Shown here: positions 35,581-48,420 of the stretch, one piece after another
How the letters are laid out: the number at the start of each line of letters is the position of its first letter
Position numbering within the stretch: the first letter of the stretch is position 1
Source of the DNA: Citrus sinensis
Taxonomy: Eukaryota > Streptophyta > Magnoliopsida > Sapindales > Rutaceae
Assembly (NCBI RefSeq): GCF_022201045.2
Contig: NC_068563.1
Span: 25,083,001 to 25,147,000, forward strand
DNA length: 64,000 bases
Direction: 5' to 3'
Made by a program: the position numbers and the translations under genes
The notes under the pieces: generated by a model
Databases searched by the model: none
What the model saw: the letters and a program-made list of their open reading frames with translations, nothing else
What the model was told of the DNA's origin: nothing

Positions 35581-37349
35581 GTTACCATTAGAGATAGTTT
35601 TATAATAGTAATAAAATGCCAAATTACGGAATATTTTATTAGTTTTAAATGATTAAAAACTTTAAAAGAACATGAAATGAAATTTTAACCAAGAACCTAT
35701 ATTTTATTAGTCTAAGGTTCTGATCGGTGGGTACCGAATAAAAATGTAAAACTCTGTGAAAACGCATCGCATATGTCATTTGAAAACATGTTTCACTATC
35801 CCAGGAATAGGGGTGTTCATGAAGTAATCTTTCCAATCAATGCACTCAGGATAAAGGAAAATATATCAGTCTCCATCATGTTCTCTCTCGTGGCCATTCT
35901 CAGTTTTTCTGTGTTTCTGTCAGCAAAGCTGTAAAAAATTAAGAATAAATTAATCATATGGGAAATATTTTCATCAAACAAATAATATTTAATACTAATT
36001 TAATCAGCAGATTGATGATCACCAAAACAAAGCTTACATGGCGTTGGATAATAAGTGTGGTCCATAAATTTCTACCAATGGCATCACAAAATTAGTCTTC
36101 CTACGCCGGCCAGTAAGCATGCCCTCAAAGTATTGACAGCATAATGTATTTTGCCAATTGTGATCTCTGCAGGTAAAACCGCTAAGCTGGAGTGATTAGA
36201 TCATTATTACATGAAAAATTAGTAATAATGCAACATTATTTCTTAATTTAATCTGATGTGTAATTAGAACAAACCTTTAGTGGTAACAGGTACTGAATTT
36301 TCATGTATCCATGAAAGCCAACCATTCTACTGAAAATTATAACCTTGGTAACCTTAACGGGTTTTCCAATGTTATCAATCCATGACTTCTTTGTGAAGTA
36401 ATCGAAGCTGTAATCTAGAATATTCATAGATGTCACAGGATTTCTTAAAGATGATCCCACTCGATAAATATTGACATAAGAAGATTGTTTTGCATGAGCT
36501 ACCATGGCAACAATCATTGCATTCACCACCATGTCAGCCGGTATCTGCATAATTCTTTAAGTTAGATTTTTGTTCTGTTTGATAAAATATTTCAAAGTTG
36601 CTGCAGGTTACAAACTGTTTGTACAAACTACACATTTATGAAATGATTGAGTTCAAGTCCCTATACGAACTCGACCTCTTGCGTAAATATTTATTCGTTA
36701 AGTGTGGGCTGCTACATCTTATAAATTTGGATCAGATTTTCAAAATATGTTCTTTAGACACCCAAGCTATGCACCGCGCAACTGATCTACATTCTACAAT
36801 TTTATCAGAGCCTTTTGGCCATGCCTCGTGCTATGCTATACCTTTATAGATTTGAACTTACGGTAGACCCCCCAAGTGCATGTCAATAAATTGTAATATA
36901 AATTTAAAAAACAATTCTTGTACTTAAAACATTTCTCAAATACTTCTTCAACTCACCACATCAAAAACAGTTTCGGTGCCCCGAACAATCATAGTCATTT
37001 TCCCAGAGCGGGTCCCGCAAAAAGTGCATTGATGGTTCTGTGTAAACAAAATAAAAGTTCAATTAATCACAAATTTAAAGAAATTCATATGAACCGTTTT
37101 ACTTCCAGTAAATTGAAATAAACTCATGCAGATAGTATAAATTAATTTTCATTTATTTCTGTACTCATCGGTTTTTTAATACATAAAAAATTGTGAAGAC
37201 AAATAGACAACAAACTGATGAAGAATTTAAAAGAAAGAGAGAATTCGACTTTTTTGAATTTTGATGCCATCATGAGCAATAAAATTTACCTAAGATCTTA
37301 AGCCCAACCGGGAAATAGTTGTTTGTAAGTGTTACTAATAACTGTAGGG

Positions 37350-38387
37350 TGTGTTTGGTGTGTGGTATTACATAGCATTAAGTGTGGGTCCAGTATTAAT
37401 TTAGATCAATAACATGTTTGGGAGCAATTGAGGTTCATTGAGATTGGGTATTAGGGGGCGTGCTAACGCCGGAACTCCCGCAATAGCTCAAACCCGACTG
37501 GAGTTCCCACATTCGCTTGTCTTTTTTTTTTTTACTTTTTTTTAATTTTTACTTAATAATAATAAAAATGAATAAATATATAATTTTTAATTTTTAATAT
37601 TATTATCATTATTTTTACATCATAATTTATTAATAAATTTATAATTTAATATGGTTAATAATAAATACTTAAAAGTATATAAAATATAATATAATATTAC
37701 ACTATTTAATTATTGCAATATAATTAATATATAAATTTAATTATTTTTAAATAATTTAATATAACAAATAATAAATATTTAAATACGAATGAATTTCAAT
37801 AATATTAATCTAAAATTAATAATAACATAAATAATAATATAAAATATTAGCACAATTCATTTTGCTATTAAATATGTTATAACAATTTTGTCACTTTATC
37901 ATTTTGTAATTATTTTGTGGTTTATATGAACAGATGTTCTAAGATGACTTTTGAACAAATCTTGTAGGTTTTAACTATTTATTTTTCTTGTTATATTATT
38001 TCAAGATTATTTGATTAAATTATTTACTTTGATATTTAACAAGTTATATATTTAGAAAATACAGAAAATAAATGTTATGCTTCCGAAAATTAAAGGATAT
38101 AACCTTCGATCTTTATGAAGAATTGTGATTTTTTTTAACATTTATACTAAAAAAATTATTAAATTTCTAAAATTTAAGACCTCTATATTTAGTTTTTTTA
38201 AGTACTAATAAATATTATTTTATAAATATCTAATATAAATTAATCACAAAAAATTAATAAACTACAATGCAACACCAAGCATAGTATAATTAAAAATTAA
38301 TAAAGTACAATGTAACACCAAACATTGTACAACATTATTATAATACAGTGCTAATGCAATATATTATAATACAATACACATACATTA
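37350..38387. mobile_element. AT-rich insertion (MITE-like) inside FAR pseudogene exon 6
   Basis: The 1038-bp insert separates two copies of a 37-bp piece of exon 6 (37313-37349 and 38388-38424, two mismatches). It begins GTGTGTTTGGTGTGTGG. Near its right side are inverted relatives (AATGTAACACCAAACATTG at about 38310). No coding sequence. The class is uncertain, since the direct repeats are longer than normal target duplications. Confidence 0.6.
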
Positions 38388-38549
38388 AAATAGTTGTTTG
38401 TAAGTGCTACTAATGACTGTAGGGCACAAAATGACCATAGATATATTCCCTTTCAAGTGTTGTATTAGCATCTCGCCAATTGCCTTGGTGAAAACATACA
38501 TATTTGGTCATCCGTACATCTTTGCCCTACCAAATTAAGCATTTGAATA

Positions 38550-38737
38550 GGAGTAATGATACAGCCACAAACTCTTGTACAAACTTATTTTGTACAAACT
38601 GACGTGGTATTAATTCATTGGTTGAATGAAAATATAAATTAATAAAAACAAATCATGTGGGCCAAGTGATATTTAATTCAACCAATCTTATCATGCTACA
38701 TCAGTTTGTACAAGAGTTTGTGGCTGTATCATTACTC
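38550..38737. mobile_element. Palindromic MITE with 35-bp perfect terminal inverted repeats
   Basis: The first 35 bases (GAGTAATGATACAGCCACAA then ACTCTTGTACAAACT, 38551-38585) are the exact reverse complement of 38703-38737. TTTGAATA flanks it at 38542-38549 and 38738-38745, an 8-bp (possibly 9-bp with one mismatch) target duplication, so it is probably hAT- or Mutator-derived. It lies in an intron of the FAR pseudogene. Confidence 0.93.
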
Positions 38738-39440
38738 TTTGAATAATGTCTAAAATTAAAGTGAGTTGATTGATATAAAGGGAAAATTAATGTAATTATC
38801 TCTAATTAATTAGTAATTACAATGATAAAGCTATTTTAGCATCGTGCATGGTTTTGAAAATGATAAACCTCTAGATGCCCAAATGTGTCATTGCAAGTTT
38901 AATTTCTTTTTTCAGAAGCACCCTCTGCAATGAGTTCGTTCAATCCTTGCTTCACCACTTTCTTCTCCACATCAATGACTAATCCAGATGTGCCATCCAC
39001 TGACTTCTCCAACCTGTTAATAATATTCATCATATAATTTCCATCCAGAAATAATGTAACTAATTTTAATTTGGTACATACTAACCAGTTGATACATGAA
39101 CAAGAACCTTTATCTTAAAACATTTCTTTGCAAAGTTGACAACATGCATAGCTCCCAAGGAAATGCAACATCATATCTGTGCAAGATTGAACGACTTTAA
39201 TTTGATTCTTTTATCACATTATTTGATTAAGATATATTGATTAGCTTTCTTTAAACTTTGTTGGCTGCGGAATTAATGATGATATCTAATTCATTCCACA
39301 TCTTTTCTTTTAAATCAGAGTCTTTGAATCCCAAAACATCAGGAGATGTCGCCAGGGACTAATCTTTTCTGAGATAAATGAATTCAAAATCGCACACCAT
39401 TTTTCCTTTAGAATCTTGAACGGGTCTTTCCCTAACACCT

Positions 39441-40318
39441 TTAAATAAAGTATCGAAAATTTCCACATCACTACATTATTTTTGTAGTTGATGGAATAAA
39501 ACTTAAAAGAAGAAATCAAGTGCTTAGAATAGACAACAAATTAAGATTAAGCTTTATACTACTTTCGCTCTAGATAAGGGTAAATTAATTATCCTTTAGT
39601 CTCTAGATTTGGATCAATTACCCAGTCACTCTTTCTTTTTTGAAATATTTACCGAAAACGTCTCTATTGTTACTTCCATGTATAGATATTGAACTTAAAT
39701 TTTCAAATAGTATTTTTTAGGATACAACTTAATAAAATTCAAACATATTTGGCATGCCACATGTGAATTATTGAGAGAATAATTAACTAGGTTTAAATGA
39801 AAATATATCCATATCATGGACATATTGGGTGAAAATACAAGGATTAATTGACTAATTGGTTCAAATCCAAAGGATTAAAAATGCATTTGATGCATTTACC
39901 CTCGTGAATAATACTGGGGATGTAAATCTCACAACGTATTATGAATAAGTTAATATGACACGATTGCGTGACTGCCATATGACCCCATATTGTCTGTTTT
40001 CATTAAGAGAATTGAAATCGTGTTTCTATCTAACCAGTAGACATTGATTGTACAAAAAAAATTGTATTCTATTAAGGATAAAAATTCAGTTTAAGGCTGA
40101 ACACTGAATTAATGGTTATTAGGCGAGAAAAAAAAAAAACATAAAATAAATCTTAATTGATTTATTCTTTCTCTGGTAAAAAATAAGCTTAACACTGAAT
40201 TCTAATCTTTCTAATAAATTTAGATCTAGTTTGCTTAGCATAATATTCTCCTGTACGACCTATTCATACAAACTTGTTATTTGTTTATGATTTATGCAAC
40301 CAATCCGTATTAGGACCA
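39441..40318. other. Intergenic DNA between FAR pseudogene and BMS1 3' end
   Basis: About 880 bases, AT-rich. The right part is likely BMS1 3' UTR. FAR exons 1-2 were looked for here and not seen. Confidence 0.5.
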
Positions 40319-43300
40319 TCAGACCTCCGAATGTCTCCGAATTTTCTTCATTAGTTTGTCTTGCTCCCGGTATCTTTCCCGCCGTTCTTCTCTCTGGCGC
40401 TTTCTAGTTAACTGCTCATCTTTGGCTCTCTCCGCCTCAATTTCTTTTTTCCTATGCTGCTCCTTAAGCTTTCGCTTTTTCATCTGCATAACCCCAATAT
40501 AGAATGCATAAATATATATATTCTTTGTGTTAGTTGGAAACTTGCAACTTGAAATAGCAGAGCAGCACATAAATCAGAAATAAACAAATAGAAAAGCAGA
40601 ACAAGATTGACATTACTAAATATGAAAAGTAAGATTGTGCTAAAAAGATTTCACTCCTAATTCCAACATAGGCATCAGTGGATTCAAATTTCTTGGTCCA
40701 CACAAGCATACCTTCTCATTTCTAATCAATTGAAGTTGTTGAAAAAGAACATGGACTTTTCTTTCGTGAGGCTCCATGACAACAGCTCTCCTATTCTCCA
40801 AAAGTGGTCGTTTCCGGCCAGGAATATCCTTGGGCTTTGATTCAAATGGAAGAGCTGCCTGTAATGACTTAGGAATTACCAATGGGTTGAACTTCCTTGG
40901 TGTCCTCCCAATTGGCTGTCCCACCCAAAAAAAAAAGTTAAGTTACTAAAATTTACCAAAAATATTCCACAACCAACAATTTTGGACTGTGCAAGAAACT
41001 GCTTTAAAAAATTACAAGCGTCACATCACAAATTACCTTGTAGAGTGAATTCTTGTTAACAGGAATAGAAAGATTATGCTCTCTCCGCAACTCGGCTACA
41101 GTTTTCATTCCTTGCCAGATTTTATCACGAGGCTGCAAGGCTGTGGTCAGTGGGTTGTAAAATCGAGGAATTTCAACATCAGCCCATCCACGCATGAAAA
41201 CAATGTCGCTCATCAGAATTCTGTCCTCAAAGGTGCATCTGGCAATCCCTTCTCTAGGTTGCCCTCCCTTCCTTTTGGGTTGGTTTCCAATCTCTTCTTT
41301 AGCAGCCTGACAACATAATCAAATTAAAAGTTACTAGGATCAGCTTTCACTTGCTCAAGAAAAAATATTAATAATGAGCCAACATCAATAATTAACTCAA
41401 GGATTTTGATAATTGGCTGAGTCCCAATGATGAAATTTGATGGAAAAAAAAATGGAGAGAAAAACAGTCATTGTTGTGCTATGGGCATGTACATGCAAAG
41501 AAAAAACCAGAAAAGGCACAATAAGAAATGAAGAACAAGAAAATGAATATAAACTTCCGCATTCAACTCATACCTTTTTCACCTGCCCACGGATTCCACT
41601 TACGGTACGAACCTCTTTACCTTCACATTGAGCCACTTCTAGATCTGAAGTAAACATATCTTTGATTAGTGCAGTTTTCTTGAATATCTTGCATGGATAA
41701 CCAACCAGTTTAATTTTCTTCTTTATCTTTACTTCATGGTTGAACTCAAGCACAACTGCAGTTGCCGCAATCCTAAATGAAGCCTGACAAATCAAATGAA
41801 AGGATGCTAGTTGATTCATAAAAAAGCTAAATTAATTAATTAATTAACAAAAGAAAACATACTACTAACATGAAAAGCACAAAAATCATCCATTCGAAAT
41901 TTTAATAGACAGGTTGTAGCAACTAGAGAATGCTGACCTGATTGTTGGATAAATTTTGGACAGCAACCACCCCGGTCTGAGGTGGGGCAAGGGGACCCCA
42001 GAACGTGGCAAGGCAATGCATGTGTTCCGGAGTGTACTTCAGCATGCGATGCCGCCCACTACGGTCCTCTATGGCATAAACAGGGATAGTTTGGAAACGC
42101 CTCCATCCAATAGAAACAATAATGGGATCTCTACTCTTGAGTACCTTCTTGTGCCACCATCTGTGTCGCTTTAACCTAACCTAGAAGAAGAGCCATGAAA
42201 AATATATTAGCTATCAAAATTAAAATAAAAGAATCCAGTGACTTTAGCTGTGAACTTGTAGGTCATCATTTTCAATTAAAAATAAGGATTAATTAATCTT
42301 ATTCATTAGAGAAGAACTAAGGAAAAAAATATGGTGTTCAGCAGCAGTCCACTCATTACAATGACGGAAATGAAATTATAACACCTACAAATCACCAAGA
42401 ATGGAAGGAAAATATAATCTGAAATTATAAAGTGACGAATACCAAGAAGAAATTAAAAACGAACTTTGTCCCATAATACACACATATGGTTTCAGGCATC
42501 AAACTTGACTAAATGCAAAAAAAAAAAAGTTTTTATGAAATAATTCATGAGCAAGTTCTCTTTTCCAGGATGACCAAGTCTATCTCTTGACTTAAGCCGC
42601 CAGTAATTACCAATATACCTAAATATGTTATATCCAATAAACATCCACGAAGTATTCAGATATATTTGAAAAGGATAGAAAGAGAAGACAGCCCAAATTA
42701 AGGGAGAAGTGAGAATATGTATATCACCACTGCACATTTAAGGTTATTTGAGTATTCTTACCTGCATGTATCCAACATTTTGCTCACCAAGACCAATTCC
42801 TCCAACCAAAACGGGATGGCATGGATCAAAATATTCAACCATCTCAAAAGGAACATCATGTATCTCCATTCTAAGATATGTTCCTGTACGAAAACCCTCC
42901 AACTCTAATCGAGTGACCTCGTCAAGATCATTGAGCTCAGCTATATTCATTTGTTTGCGAAATTCAATCTCCTCCTTCATCTGGAAGAACCAAACATGAG
43001 TTAGCACTCAAGGCATAACAGCAGCATACAGAACACATTATGATGCAAACAAAGTATACCTGGTCAACCAATCCAATTTCATTAGGCTGGCCACAATGAA
43101 ACTTTGCACCATCTTTTTCATTCATTTCCTCCTCAGGTGATTCAGATCCATCATATGTGAATCAGAGTCAAGGGCCATTAAAGCAGATTCTACTAAAACC
43201 AAAATATAGTTTCTCCAATACAACTTACGACAACCAAACTTCACTAATGTCTTTCAGCAAAACTATCAGCAGATGAGGGATGATGCATCCCACTACAGCC

Positions 43301-46300
43301 ACACCAAATTTATAGACCCAAAAAAAAAAAAAAAATCCACCAATGGAGATGGAGAAGCAGGCAGTGGCACAAGATACATGTATAATAAATATAGTAAACA
43401 CTGTATTAGTTAGAACAAAAGGATATTGTACATCAAATTTTGCACGTAGTGAAAGCTTTTTCAATCTCCGCTCCTCAACTGCTGATTCATCTTCATTCTC
43501 AATTCCTTCACAGCCGGAGTTATCCTTGCGTTGCCCTTCCTGCTTTTCACCTGTTTCTAAATCTTCATAATCACCGTAGACAGCATCATCACTGTCATCA
43601 TCTTCAGATTTACCCTTTGAAACTTGATTTCTCTGAGCAGCTTTGGACCAATCACCAGTAACAAAACGGTCTCGGATACTTTCATATACTTCTTCTTGTT
43701 TCCAGCTTTTAAGATCTTCATAACTTTTAATTTTGGAACAGTCATCGGTATTGACAATTCCACTATCCAATCCTTCTCTCAACTTCGGCAATAAATGAAC
43801 ATGAATTAGCGAATAAGCAAATACAAATTACGTTCGGTCAACATCAAGCTTTATATCAATGCTAAAACTAACAACACATCTAAAAGTATTACTTGTTGAG
43901 CAAGACCTCAAATTAAGAAAAAAATAATCAAGGAAATAACCATACAAATAATATCAAGAAAGACCTTATTCCCTTCGACCTTCGGCTTAAAAAATTCATC
44001 TTCATCACTTTCTTCACCCTCAATACTATCCTGCACTTCTTTGGACAAAGTTTCTGATGTTGATGTTGATTTCCCATATACAAGCTGAATGAGATTGGCG
44101 CATCGTCTCAAGGAGGACTTAGTCAACTTTAATTCATTTTCCATGTCATCTTCAAATAAAGCAACAAGTAAGACATGTTCAGAAGCAGAAAAGAAAATTC
44201 CACCCAGAAAAATCAAAACAGAGAAAATATCCATTTAAACTCCTCAGCATTTGTGGAGACAATTATTCAATGAAAACATCGTTTTGCATTCATGATTCAA
44301 AACACCTCTCCACCATCTCAACTTGGCTCATGTAAGCTATATATAAATTATAGTTACAAATAAAATAGGGTATGTATTCTTCTTTAAGGCCAATACTGAA
44401 TAATGCATCACAGTAATAGTAAGTATGAAAGAAATACCATTATCCTCTCTTTCCTCTGTACCAGAAGATAAGTGATTATCAACATTGTGGTTGTTTTCAT
44501 CTTCACCCTCATCACCGTCGTCGTCATCATCCTCACCCTCATCACCGTCGTCGTCATCATCCTCACCCTCATCACTGTCGTCGTCATCGCCCTCTTCATA
44601 TGAATCCTGCGATGAAGCAAAAATGTGGAACATTATCATTGTACATAAAAGATGCAGCTGGATACGGCATGTGAACTAATTTGCGAAAGAGACATATGTG
44701 AGTAAATAAAAAAGGGGTAATAAAGGTGATGACAGGTAAAAGACCAATTCCTAGAGCTTGGGCCACAAAAGAAAAGCCACCTAAATTATAAAGTGACACA
44801 GAACCAAGGGACAATGGAAGTTTACAAAACAACAAATAAAAGATGAAAAGGTTTTATGCTGAAAGTTACATAACTTTTAGAAAATCCAGTGTAGCTACAT
44901 TACCAAAACATTCAAATCTACAATAGCATAATTGCATAATTTTGACAAGTGTGAGGTGCCGACATGGCCTCAAAGAATACTTGCATCAATTTCAATATAT
45001 ACCAAGTTTAATAAAGCAAGGAGACATATACCAGCATCTATAAAGGAACAAAAACTGAAACATGGTTCCTTGACACTCCACCACCCGTCCCCTATTAAGT
45101 ATTAACACATTGGTTCTCGAAAAATGGAGTTAATACCAGTCATAATTAGGTACCTTCCGATCACCAGAATCAACACCATATCCAAAGATAGCTTTTCTAA
45201 AATGCTTTCCATCATTAAATTCAACACGTTCCACAAAGCTATCTTCATCAGAATCGCTAACACTTTTTAATATTTCACCCCTTTGAATATCTGCATCTTC
45301 ATCTGAGGACTTTGAGTCATCCATTTCCACAGCGACACGTTTTTCACTGAGCCCATCGGCAGTTGCTTCTTCAGTTTGATACTGCTTGTCATGAGTATAC
45401 TTTGTATCATCATCCATATCTTTTGCATTGTTGGTAGCATCTGATGAGATATTTGGCTTCTGGCTGAAAACAGAAATGAAGCTCTTTTCTAACTTCTCAT
45501 CAATTGAATATTTGGTGTTTTGAAGCGATTTTACCAACGTCTCACCAAAATCTTGAGCCTTTCCTGGTAACAGCAAAGAAACAGTACTTAAGCCCAAAAA
45601 ATTGGGAATAATATAGGATAGATTGAAGATGACATAATATTAGCCTCTTTATCTAACTCAAAACACTATATTTAAAGAAATAGATAAATGAAAATATCAT
45701 CAAGAATACGAGAGATATTTCCATTTTATATTATTCAAAACAAGATCCACAAAAAGTGCTAATGGTTTATTTATTTTTAAAAAAAAATAAAGAAACAAAA
45801 TAGTAAACCTCTGCAGTTTGATTTTCCATTTTCATCATCCATATTAGAAAATTGAACAAAGTGATCATTGATGTTTATATAGACAGCGTCCTTGTCATAA
45901 AGGAGATCCCCAAGGCCAGACATTGGTGCATAAAAAAGTTTTTCCTTATTACGCAATCCCTTTTTTTTGGCAGCAGAAGGTAAAGGGCATGGATCAGCTA
46001 ACCCTGTAACCCCAGCTAAACTGTAGTCACCAACACCAGCAATATGCACCTGGTTCAAAGAAATAACATTAGATTACAAAATGTTTAATCGATTGGATAA
46101 GGGCAAGATAAATGAACATTTAATAGAAGGCATTTGCCAAATACAAGCCAAGACATAATAGCCATATTTTTAAGCATAAAGATTGAAAATAGAAATTTCT
46201 TCTTAAAGGTTAATAATCTTAATCCATGAGCCTTAAATGAGCTTCAGGGCTGCCATGCTAACTAACGTGCCATGTAAATTGCAACTCTGTTACAGAAAAA

Positions 46301-48420
46301 AGAAAATTCCCATTCGTCAGCTTTTGTCCTAATGTTTCTTAAAGTTTCAATGTACGTCCATATCAGGCACTGGTAAGCCAAATGTGCGAAGCTCCATGTT
46401 ACTTAAGCATAACCAAGGGGAAAAATTTTACAAATAGATAATTGATCACCTTCTCCAAAGCCAAATTTTACATTTAACATATAAAACCTGCATTCGTGAA
46501 GCAATGAGGTTGAGATTTGCTTATTATGAGATAAGACCTCTCTAACTTATGCTTAATCAAGCTCTTTTTCATCACAACTTACATCCAATTGTTGCCAGAA
46601 AAACAAGTCCTCCATATAGATGAAAAGTAGGTCCTAAAACTACCTAAACTTAAAGTAACATACGTCCAAAAAGCATTAAATTTTCAAAAACATCATATGC
46701 AACAATAACCTTATGTTGAGAAATGAACCTGCGTCTCACCTTTAATTGTATACAAAGTAAATAAATTAATTAAATAAAATAAGCCCTTAAGCATATTCTG
46801 AAAAGGAAAAAATTCCAATGGCAATTGTGAGGTTAAGTGGTTTACAATGCATAACCTTAGTTCCCTTTTTTAGGTTACAACCTCGCAGATAACCATAAAT
46901 TGTGATGTTTCTTTCACATTTATTATTCATATGCAGTCTTTCAGGAGGAGTAACATCTTCGAAACGATCAACCACGACATAAGGATGAGAAGTTCTCCAG
47001 TGCAATGAAGGAAACTTAATAACGGAGATAAACTTTGTAAGATTGCAAATATCTGTTTTTGTGTACCTAATGAATTAGGGCAAGAAAAAGGAAACAATTA
47101 ACCACAAAAGAATTCTATGACTTGAAACTACTAATTTAACTACAATATTGGGTGAGATGTCCATAACACAACATACTATATATAATACTTACCGCCCATG
47201 AATGAGACCAGATAACTTAAATAGTTTTGCTCCATGGTATGTTTCTGTCCAGAAGCGATGCTTGAGATGCTGCTTCATTTTTCGTAGTTTCTTCTTATCC
47301 TTGAACTGATCAAGGTGTGTCAGAACGCCCATAAACTTTGGCAATCCATGATTTTGCATTAAATTAAGGAACTCAAAAGTTTCCTGTAAGAAACAAAACC
47401 CAGTTACCAAAACTCAAAATTGTTTTAACTAAATTATTATTAAATATTAGCTTTACTCCTTAACCATGGGAAAACAGAAAATCGTACAAAACCAATAACA
47501 TAAAACTATATTATGGAGATCACAAAAAATAAAAAGGAGAAGCTGCAGCTCCATCAACACACATGTGCGGTGAAGTCTAAACCAAATAGAACTGTTCAAA
47601 ATGACATCTCACCATTTCAAAACCGTGACTTGCATCAATGAGAAGCAGTGCCAAGTCAGCAATCTTTGCACAATCAATCATGCCATTGATATCATTGGGG
47701 CACTCCACAAATTGTAGCCGCCTTTTCTTGCCTAACGCATTTCATCAAATCCCTCTCAATGAATTCCATTATATTTCAAATATGACAAAGAAATTACATA
47801 AACTAGATCAAGTCTAACCTGATACAACAGTAATCGGTCCTCGAACCTCAGGTACTTTATGCTTAGTATAATGCTTAATAAGACACTTTATTAACAAAGA
47901 CTTTCCAACCTGCCACCACCATTTCATAAATTAAAATAACCATCTAAAAATTTAAAAATTATTACCGAATTAGAGCATAATAAATCAAAATTACTTTTTT
48001 AAACAAAATTAATAATGCAAAACCTGTGGTGGTCCCTGAACTACAACTACATATGGTGGTGGTTCACCATAAGAGCGGTCTATAGTCGGAATGTGAAGCC
48101 GACGTTGCTCTTTCTCAGACGCTCGCATCTGTGATCGCTTGGCTTTCACAGATGAAGAAAAACCAAATGCCTAATAGATGATAACAACAATAATGATAAT
48201 TAAAATCAGCAAAAAGAAAAGGAACAATATTATTTATTTACTTAAACTAAAAAAAAATAAATGTGAATTGCAAATTAAGGACCTTAGGGTTTGGTTTCTT
48301 CTTGTCTCGTTTACTTCTATCGGATTCGGTTGTCTTTTTCGCCGAAGAGCCCGATTGGCGAGTTCTGTGAGCCTTGTGCTGCTGCTGTTCCATGGCTCCG
48401 CTGTTTGCTGCCGTATTCAT
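40319..48420 (-). CDS. BMS1: Ribosome biogenesis GTPase BMS1 homologue, 18 exons
   Basis: BMS1 is a nucleolar GTPase of the SSU processome. It binds Rcl1 and acts in 18S rRNA maturation. Exons: 48283-48420, 48024-48170, 47819-47909, 47613-47731, 47193-47383, 46856-47066, 45809-46049, 45154-45563, 44438-44606, 43965-44149, 43427-43782, 43060-43156, 42762-42980, 41938-42180, 41574-41783, 41037-41306, 40712-40915, 40319-40483. The frame is open for 1221 residues, near the usual length of the family. The P-loop GPPQVGKS is at 92-99, split by an intron after Q95. The AARP2CN region follows ([21 protein letters not shown]), then an acidic linker (exons 8-11) and the RIBIOP_C domain ([36 protein letters not shown]). 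The tail is a basic coiled coil ([13 protein letters not shown]). All introns are GT-AG except 43157-43426, which looks like a U12 AT-AC intron. No lesions seen. Confidence 0.95.
43157..43426 (-). other. Probable U12-type AT-AC intron of BMS1
   Basis: On the minus strand the intron begins ATATCCTTTT directly after ...GATGTACA and ends CCCTTGACTCTGATTCAC before ATATGATGGATC. The donor matches the U12 consensus ATATCCTT. CCCTTGAC, with its A about 11 bases from the end, matches the U12 branch site (TTCCTTRAC). Splicing AT-AC joins GTA CA|A TAT GAT GGA and restores KFDVQYDGSES, as expected of the family. No GT-AG alternative keeps the frame. Confidence 0.85.
44505..44592 (-). repeat. 30-bp coding repeat in BMS1 exon 9 (acidic linker)
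   Basis: A 30-base unit encoding [10 protein letters not shown] is repeated (two nearly identical copies plus a diverged third), making the low-complexity acidic stretch at the start of exon 9. Confidence 0.9.

Larger units (their letters stand above)
35800..39440 (-). pseudogene. Second fatty acyl-CoA reductase pseudogene (exons 10 to 3 recognisable)
   Basis: Minus-strand FAR exons in order: exon 3 about 39440-39258 (KDPFKILKEKW; DISPDVLGFKDSDLKEKMW; NELDIIIN), exon 4 about 39170-39115 (GAMHVVNFAKKC), exon 5 part about 39010-38900 (DGTSGLVIDVEKKVVKQGLN), exon 6 in two pieces (38535-38388 and 37349-37290), exon 7 about 37040-36957, exon 8 about 36546-36272 (IPADMVVNAMIVAMVAHAKQ), exon 9 about 36170-36040 (CCQYFEGMLTG), exon 10 about 35930-35800. 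Lesions include a frameshift in exon 3, TGG to TGA in YGWPN of exon 6, a 1-kb insertion in exon 6, a frameshift in exon 7, and a frameshift in exon 10. Exons 1 and 2 were not found. It is the fuller copy of the fragment at 19.7-20.4 kb. Confidence 0.9.

Noticed and set aside
44485..44679. Poly-serine frame on the plus strand
   Set aside because: Antisense of the acidic GAT/GAC repeat in BMS1 exon 9.
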